Translations under genes and position numbers: made by a program
Assembly (NCBI RefSeq): GCF_008831285.2
Contig: NC_045146.1
Span: forward strand, 10,180,972-10,244,971
Source of the DNA: Nymphaea colorata
Lineage: Eukaryota; Streptophyta; Magnoliopsida; Nymphaeales; Nymphaeaceae
DNA length: 64,000 nucleotides
Direction: 5' to 3'
The notes under the pieces: model-generated
Databases searched by the model: none
What the model was told of the DNA's origin: nothing
The model's input: only the letters and a program-made list of their open reading frames with translations
Shown: one piece after another, positions 59,601 through 64,000 of the stretch
Layout: each line of letters opens with the position of its first letter
Numbering within the stretch: the first letter of the stretch is position 1

Positions 59601-60093
59601 ACTCCGGGAAATGGGTTATGGTTCAAAAAGGGAAAATGTTTGACATTGAAGTTTGTAGTTGATGTTGATTATGCAGGATCTATGACTAATGAGAAGTCTA
59701 CTATAGGTTTCTGTGTCTTTGTTGGAAGTAATCTTGTATCTTGAAGGAGCAAGAAGCATAATGTGGTTGTTTGATCTAGTGTTGAGTCTAAAATAGGGCT
59801 ATGGCCCAAATAGATTTGGGCATGTCAATGAATCTCCCCATGAAGATATATTGTGATAACATGGCAGTTACTATATTGCCAACAACCCTATTTTTCACGA
59901 GAGGACAAACACATTGAAGTGGACTGCTATTATGTTCAGGACTTAGTACATGAATGAGTAATTAGTACTATTTATGTCTCATCTGAAGATTAAGCGATTG
60001 ACATTTTTACTAAGGCTCTTCTCATTGGTGACTTCTCGATTGGATGTAACAAGCTGAGCATGATTCATATCTATCATCCAACTTGAGGGAGAG
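56690..60093 (+). pseudogene. Ty1/copia gag-pol relic, heavily decayed
   Basis: In order: a zinc-knuckle remnant (YCRKLDHLEDQHWDKHP near 56730); VRLADGKLSPIMGSSDI near 57127-57177, from the protease/pre-integrase region; integrase pieces (TNNALEFES near 57770, CPCTSQQNGVVEHKH near 57850); FIGYSINQKGYQCFDP near 58145; RT pieces (ALLDSRWKYNMQEKMDAL near 58638, then VRLVAKGYT, and VVYVDNIILT near 59169 where the second Asp of YVDD is Asn). RNase H remnants follow to about 60030. The RT change alone would inactivate it, and stops are frequent. The 5' LTR was not found. Confidence 0.82.
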
Positions 60094-60286
60094 TGTTAAG
60101 TATCTTTAACTGTCCTTTAGAGTCTTTCTACAATATTAATAAGTTAGAGTGTGTGTGTTTTGAAGTTTATCTTATTTTATTTGAACTAATATTGTAATTT
60201 TAGTTACCACCAGCCCTAATCTCTTTTAGCTAGGGTAAAGTTAAACAAAAAGATTACACTCTCTCGCTCTCTCTCTGGTCATAACA
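60094..60286 (+). repeat. 3' LTR of the copia relic
   Basis: Begins TGTTAAG directly after the purine tract GAGGGAGAG and ends CATAACA. 193 bp, with a CT microsatellite near its end. It has no partner in the window. Confidence 0.65.
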
Positions 60287-61042
60287 ATGTTTATTTTAAG
60301 TTTAAAGCATGTTACATTTTACAATACTTTTAAGGTGCTTAGATTTGTTTGGCACATAAATGGTGTGGTAGCTATTAGTATTTAGTAACTTCCTTCACAG
60401 CCATGAATTACATACGACCTGTAAAATTCATAAAATATGAGACTCATTATGCATTGCTTAATCCTATAGAATGGGTAATGCATGTTATCTTCTCAAAAAT
60501 ACTTTTGGAAGTCAAATTGAGTCTGACAGCTCGTCACATTCTTTAAGGGCCCATTTGACGGGCTGGAAATTTCCTGTAGATCAGGAAATATATTTCAAAT
60601 TTTGGAAAAATTTGCAGCGTAACAAATGCGGAAACTTTTTTTCGACCGTTGATGTCGATTCCGGAAACATCTTTCTGGAAACATATTTCCACCGCGAGAG
60701 GTGGAAACATTTTTCTAGAATTATTTTTTTGCCCGTTAGGGCTCCCGTTGGGCTGCCTCGTCTTCCTCCGTCGCTGCCTCACGCTGCTGCCTTGTCTTCA
60801 TCTTCTCATCTTCGTCCTCCACCACTGCCTCACGCTGCTGCTGCCTCGTCTTCCACTTTTCATCATCGTCCTCCGCTGCTGCCTCTTCTCATCTTCCTCG
60901 TAAGGATTCTGGAGTAGTGGGAGGGGGTTTCTCTTCGTCTCCCCCTTTTCTTCTGTGGTTTTAAGAGTTGAGGTTGGTTGTTCCTGACCATAGGTGTTTG
61001 TTGTTCTTTTGTTTGTTAATGAGGTTCATCTGTTGATTGTAG

Positions 61043-61176
61043 CGACGTCTACGAGGTGTGCGGCGACGCGAGGTTCGTGCCCTGCAAAAACTACCATGGC
61101 CATAGGAAGGTTTATGAGGAAGACGATGGAGGTGTTCTGAGACGGTGCTTGGAGTGCAACGAGAACAGATTGTCAG
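61043..61176 (+). pseudogene. Exon-like captured segment 1, protein unknown
   Basis: Between a possible acceptor (TTGATTGTAG) and donor (TCAG|GTGTCC) one frame is open for 44 codons: DVYEVCGDARFVPCKNYHGH, then RKVYEEDD, GGVLRRCLECNE. The pattern of Cys and charged residues looks like real coding sequence, but I do not recognise the family. It sits inside a PIF-like element, so it is probably a captured fragment of a host gene. Confidence 0.5.
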
Positions 61177-61653
61177 GTGTCCATTCTGTTCACCTCACGA
61201 ACCAAACAAATGGTGAAGATTGGTGGTGCTGATCATGATGGTTGGAATTTTTGAGGTTTCACTTTGCTGTTTACCAATACTAGGGCTCCTCACTGTGTTT
61301 GTTTCCCCTTCTCTTCCTCCCAGTAACTTCTATGCCCCGTCGCAGTCGCATAATAGAAGTTTTGTTGGGTTTTCATGTATTCCTTTTTGGGTGTTCTCGT
61401 AAGTGCCGTCGACTGCATTTTATTGTCTTCGATTTGGTGTTTGTTTCCTTTCTTTTGCGAATTCTGTTGTTGGGTGTCATGCTATGGTGATTTTTAGGCT
61501 TTTCTGATTATTCATGTTTTTGCTGATTTCTGTTGTTGGGATTGGGTTCATCACGGATGCCTATTCTTGGGCCTGGTTCGAATATGTTGGTGCTCATTTT
61601 TAACTTTAGTTTTGTGTATTTTAATTTTGCTGGTAGCCTGGTCTTTTTGTTAG

Positions 61654-61825
61654 GTTTATGAATTATGCTGCAAAGGTTCTCTCCATACTTTGTGATGGTA
61701 GAATTGTAGAATATTCTGATGAAGGTGAATCAGAAACTGGGAAACAAGCAATTTCATGTGAATATGAGGAAAAGAAACTATTGACCATCGAATGTCTTGG
61801 AATTGAAAAAACAGAAGCATGTTAA
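61654..61825 (+). pseudogene. Exon-like captured segment 2, protein unknown
   Basis: After a possible acceptor (TTTGTTAG) an open frame of 55 codons from an ATG at 61658 ends in TAA at 61823-61825: CDGRIVEYSDEGESETGKQA, ISCEYEEKKLLTIECLGIEK. The phase does not match a direct join to segment 1, so an intermediate exon may be missing or the reading is broken. Family not recognised. Confidence 0.45.
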
Positions 61826-62789
61826 CTGTCAGATGCCATTAGAGATGAAGTCAAAGATGGTGAACTGGAGAGTTCAACCAAATAGCTGATTAGAACAAAT
61901 ATTTTTTTTCTCAACGATACTCTTTCTTTTTTGTTATATATCGATAGCTGATTAGAACAAATATTTTGTTTTGTTGTTCTTGACCCTGGCATTTTGTTCT
62001 TTTTCTTTAACTCAACTATTCTAACCCATCTGGGGGTTATGTCACTAGGCATTTTTTAACTGCATCTCACTGTTTCTTAGTTTACTTTAGTCTGTTCCTG
62101 TAACCAATTTCTGTAGTATATCCTCTGTCGTTTCCTGTTTCTCTGTTTTGTTGTTTTGTATTCATATACTTGCCTTATTTTTTTTTTATGATAAATTGGT
62201 GATGTCTTAGTTCTGACCAATCCCAAAGCCCAAACTATTCTTGGGGAAGGGAGCTTTGTCACTCTCCTTGAAACACAGAATGTTTCAAGTTATGTTTGAA
62301 ACACATGAGTTGGTTCTTATTGTTTTGCACAGCATATTAGAGGTTTAGAACAGAAAAACTTTTAAAAACGAAAAATTCTCTATCTTCCAGAAAAGAAATA
62401 AGAAAATATAATAGCTCAGTTAATAGATATAATTCGATTTTGAGTGTTTAATTTAACATGGAGCCCATCCTAAATCTGTGGTTCTAGCACATTATGACTT
62501 TGAGAACCATGCATCTAAGATCTTCATATTTTTTAGTAAATGTCTTTCTTTATCATCAAACACAGGAATATATTTTTGAAAATATATTTTTCAGTCATCA
62601 CACACACATCAAAATGAAAATTGAAAATATTTTTCTCATTTCATTATTTCAGAAAATATATTTCCAATTCCACATTTCCAGCCTATCAAAAGGGCCCTAA
62701 ATGAAAATAATCGGAAAAAATAAAAAAAAAACTATGGCGGGTTCCTGACAACAAAATTAGAGTTTTCAGTTTTGACCCATACCAATACG

Positions 62790-62945
62790 GGCCCTGTCTC
62801 ATATGATTCGTACAATACTGTCATATGATTCGTACAATACGTATACACTAGCTATTATATATACAAGCGTGTATCATATTGTAAAACAAAAAAGAGATGA
62901 TAAGTATCGTGATATGGTTTTGTACGGTACAATACATACAACACT
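62790..62945. repeat. Partial relative of the OEP24-carrying hAT element family
   Basis: Words such as CGTACAATAC, GTATCATATTGTAAAAC and ATACAACACT resemble the end of the element at 34141-35082. A 22-bp unit (CATATGATTCGTACAATACT-like) is repeated at 62797-62842. Only the right end is recognisable. Confidence 0.4.
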
Positions 62946-64000
62946 TATGAGAAGCAAACAATGTGAGGCAATGGACCGTACCAACGAGTAAATAAAGGTA
63001 AACTAATATAATTTCTGCAATTATAGTTTAGTTATTTTGTTACATGTTTATTTACAATTTTATTTATCTTATTTATTATTAGAAGTGTCAATTTATGTAA
63101 TGATGATATATTGCACCAAAATGAGTGCAACAGAATTGTATCGAAATCCAGCAATACACCTAAGATTATGAAAATATAGAGCCCAATTTTATAACAGTTT
63201 CTGCATTTCCAGGTTGCACTTAAAGTGCACGATGGTAACATGGACATATTTGAGGTGTTCATTGCAAGAATGTATAGTTCCTCGTGGATTGAGGAATTTC
63301 AATTTTCAAATTGCATGCAGTAGGTCAACATCATCTTTATCCACTTGAGCAACTTTTTGTCGTTGCCACTTTGGTTGACACTGTCTAGGTAATTCCACAC
63401 TCTGAAGATGAAGATGAAAAGCTAACACCTAGACAGATGGATGAACCACCACTATCACGACGCATACCACCAGAATATCAAGAAAAAACAAGTAATTAAT
63501 GTGTTAAAATTTATGTTCCCTAAGAACACTTGTCGGGCCACGTTGAATACGATTGTGTTGTATTGTTATTCTAGATCGATGGATTGTTTTTACAGGGAAA
63601 TAGTTCAATTGGCTTGTTCCATGTACCATTAGTGTTGCAATTTATTAGTTTTTATTTTTTTTTGTACCGCTTAAAAGGCCTAGTCCCACATAGACATGCC
63701 CAGGCTCTAGGTGCTACTAAATTCCCAAGCTCCAGTTAATGCTTTTAACTAAGATCACACAACTAGACATTGAACTTGATGGCTTTAAATCCAATCTCTC
63801 AGATAAGGGGAAAGCAACAAAAGAATCAAGAGATACTTAAAGTAGGGCTTGCTGCTGTAATGGTTCCATGGAAGGAATGACTCAGATGTGGACAGAGGGA
63901 AAGAACTGGTTTGCAAGCAAAACTACTAACACCATGGCTGGTAAATCTCATGCATGAAAATATTAAAGCAATATTAAGGAACTTTTAGAATGCCACAATG
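62946..64000. other. Right edge, nothing recognised
   Basis: AT-rich sequence with no open frame above 76 codons and no protein similarity I can name. A poly-T run lies near 63651-63663. Confidence 0.5.

Larger units (their letters stand above)
60547..62697. mobile_element. PIF/Harbinger-like non-autonomous element with captured sequence
   Basis: TAA at 60544-60546 and 62698-62700 flanks a 2151-bp element. The left end GGGCCCATTTGACGGGCTGG and the inverted right end GGGCCCTTTTGATAGGCTGG match at most positions, and similarity extends about 50 bp (GGAAAT, AATATATTT). No transposase-like frame is seen. The interior is unlike the AT-rich ends: a CT-rich TCTTCCTC/GCTGCCTC repeat at 60740-60900 and then exon-like segments at 61043-61176 and 61654-61825 (see separate entries). 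Confidence 0.82.

Noticed and set aside
60471-60917. 148-codon open frame with a His/Pro/Ser-rich end
   Set aside because: It crosses the left boundary of the PIF-like element and its second half is CT-rich repeat sequence, so it is unlikely to be a gene.
1-64000. CRISPR array, bacterial operon or phage-type defence system
   Set aside because: No regularly spaced short repeats and no prokaryotic gene organisation; spliced genes and plant retrotransposons make a plant nuclear origin clear.

Overview
This is nuclear DNA of a flowering plant: AT-rich, gene-poor and dense in transposable elements (TEs), with spliceosomal introns, LTR retrotransposons, hAT and PIF/Harbinger-type elements and a plastid-derived insert. 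The species cannot be named from the sequence; the very long TE-filled introns suggest a large or repeat-tolerant angiosperm genome.

Two host genes are complete, and all their exons join in frame. (1) Plus strand, 3860-16861: a 6-exon, 248-aa homolog of the splicing factor BCAS2/SPF27 (Arabidopsis MOS4). Its second intron is about 11.8 kb and holds a decayed but full-length Ty3/gypsy element (exact 5-bp target duplication), a relic hAT transposase, and a nested stack of terminal-inverted-repeat (TIR) elements. (2) Minus strand, 39545-19400: a 12-exon, 376-aa monofunctional homoserine dehydrogenase. Its 9.5-kb intron 10 holds a copia element inserted in an older gypsy relic, and intron 5 holds a hAT element carrying what looks like the first exon of OEP24. 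The two genes converge, with a small fragment of plastid 23S rRNA between them.

From 40 kb to the right end I see no intact host gene. In order there are: a solo LTR 0.8 kb upstream of homoserine dehydrogenase; a PIF-type MITE; a decayed FAR1-like transposase (minus strand); two copies of a hAT-like MITE family that also occurs twice in the genes' introns; a short hairpin; a three-copy tandem repeat; an Ogre/Tat-like gypsy relic split by another MITE; a copia relic with its 3' LTR; and a 2.15-kb PIF/Harbinger-like element that appears to carry captured exon-like sequence. The first 3.2 kb hold unassigned sequence and a LINE fragment.

The window's main interest is the nesting order of its TEs, readable from target-site duplications, two independent cases of gene-fragment capture by DNA transposons, and two ordinary housekeeping genes that keep intact splicing around very large TE loads.
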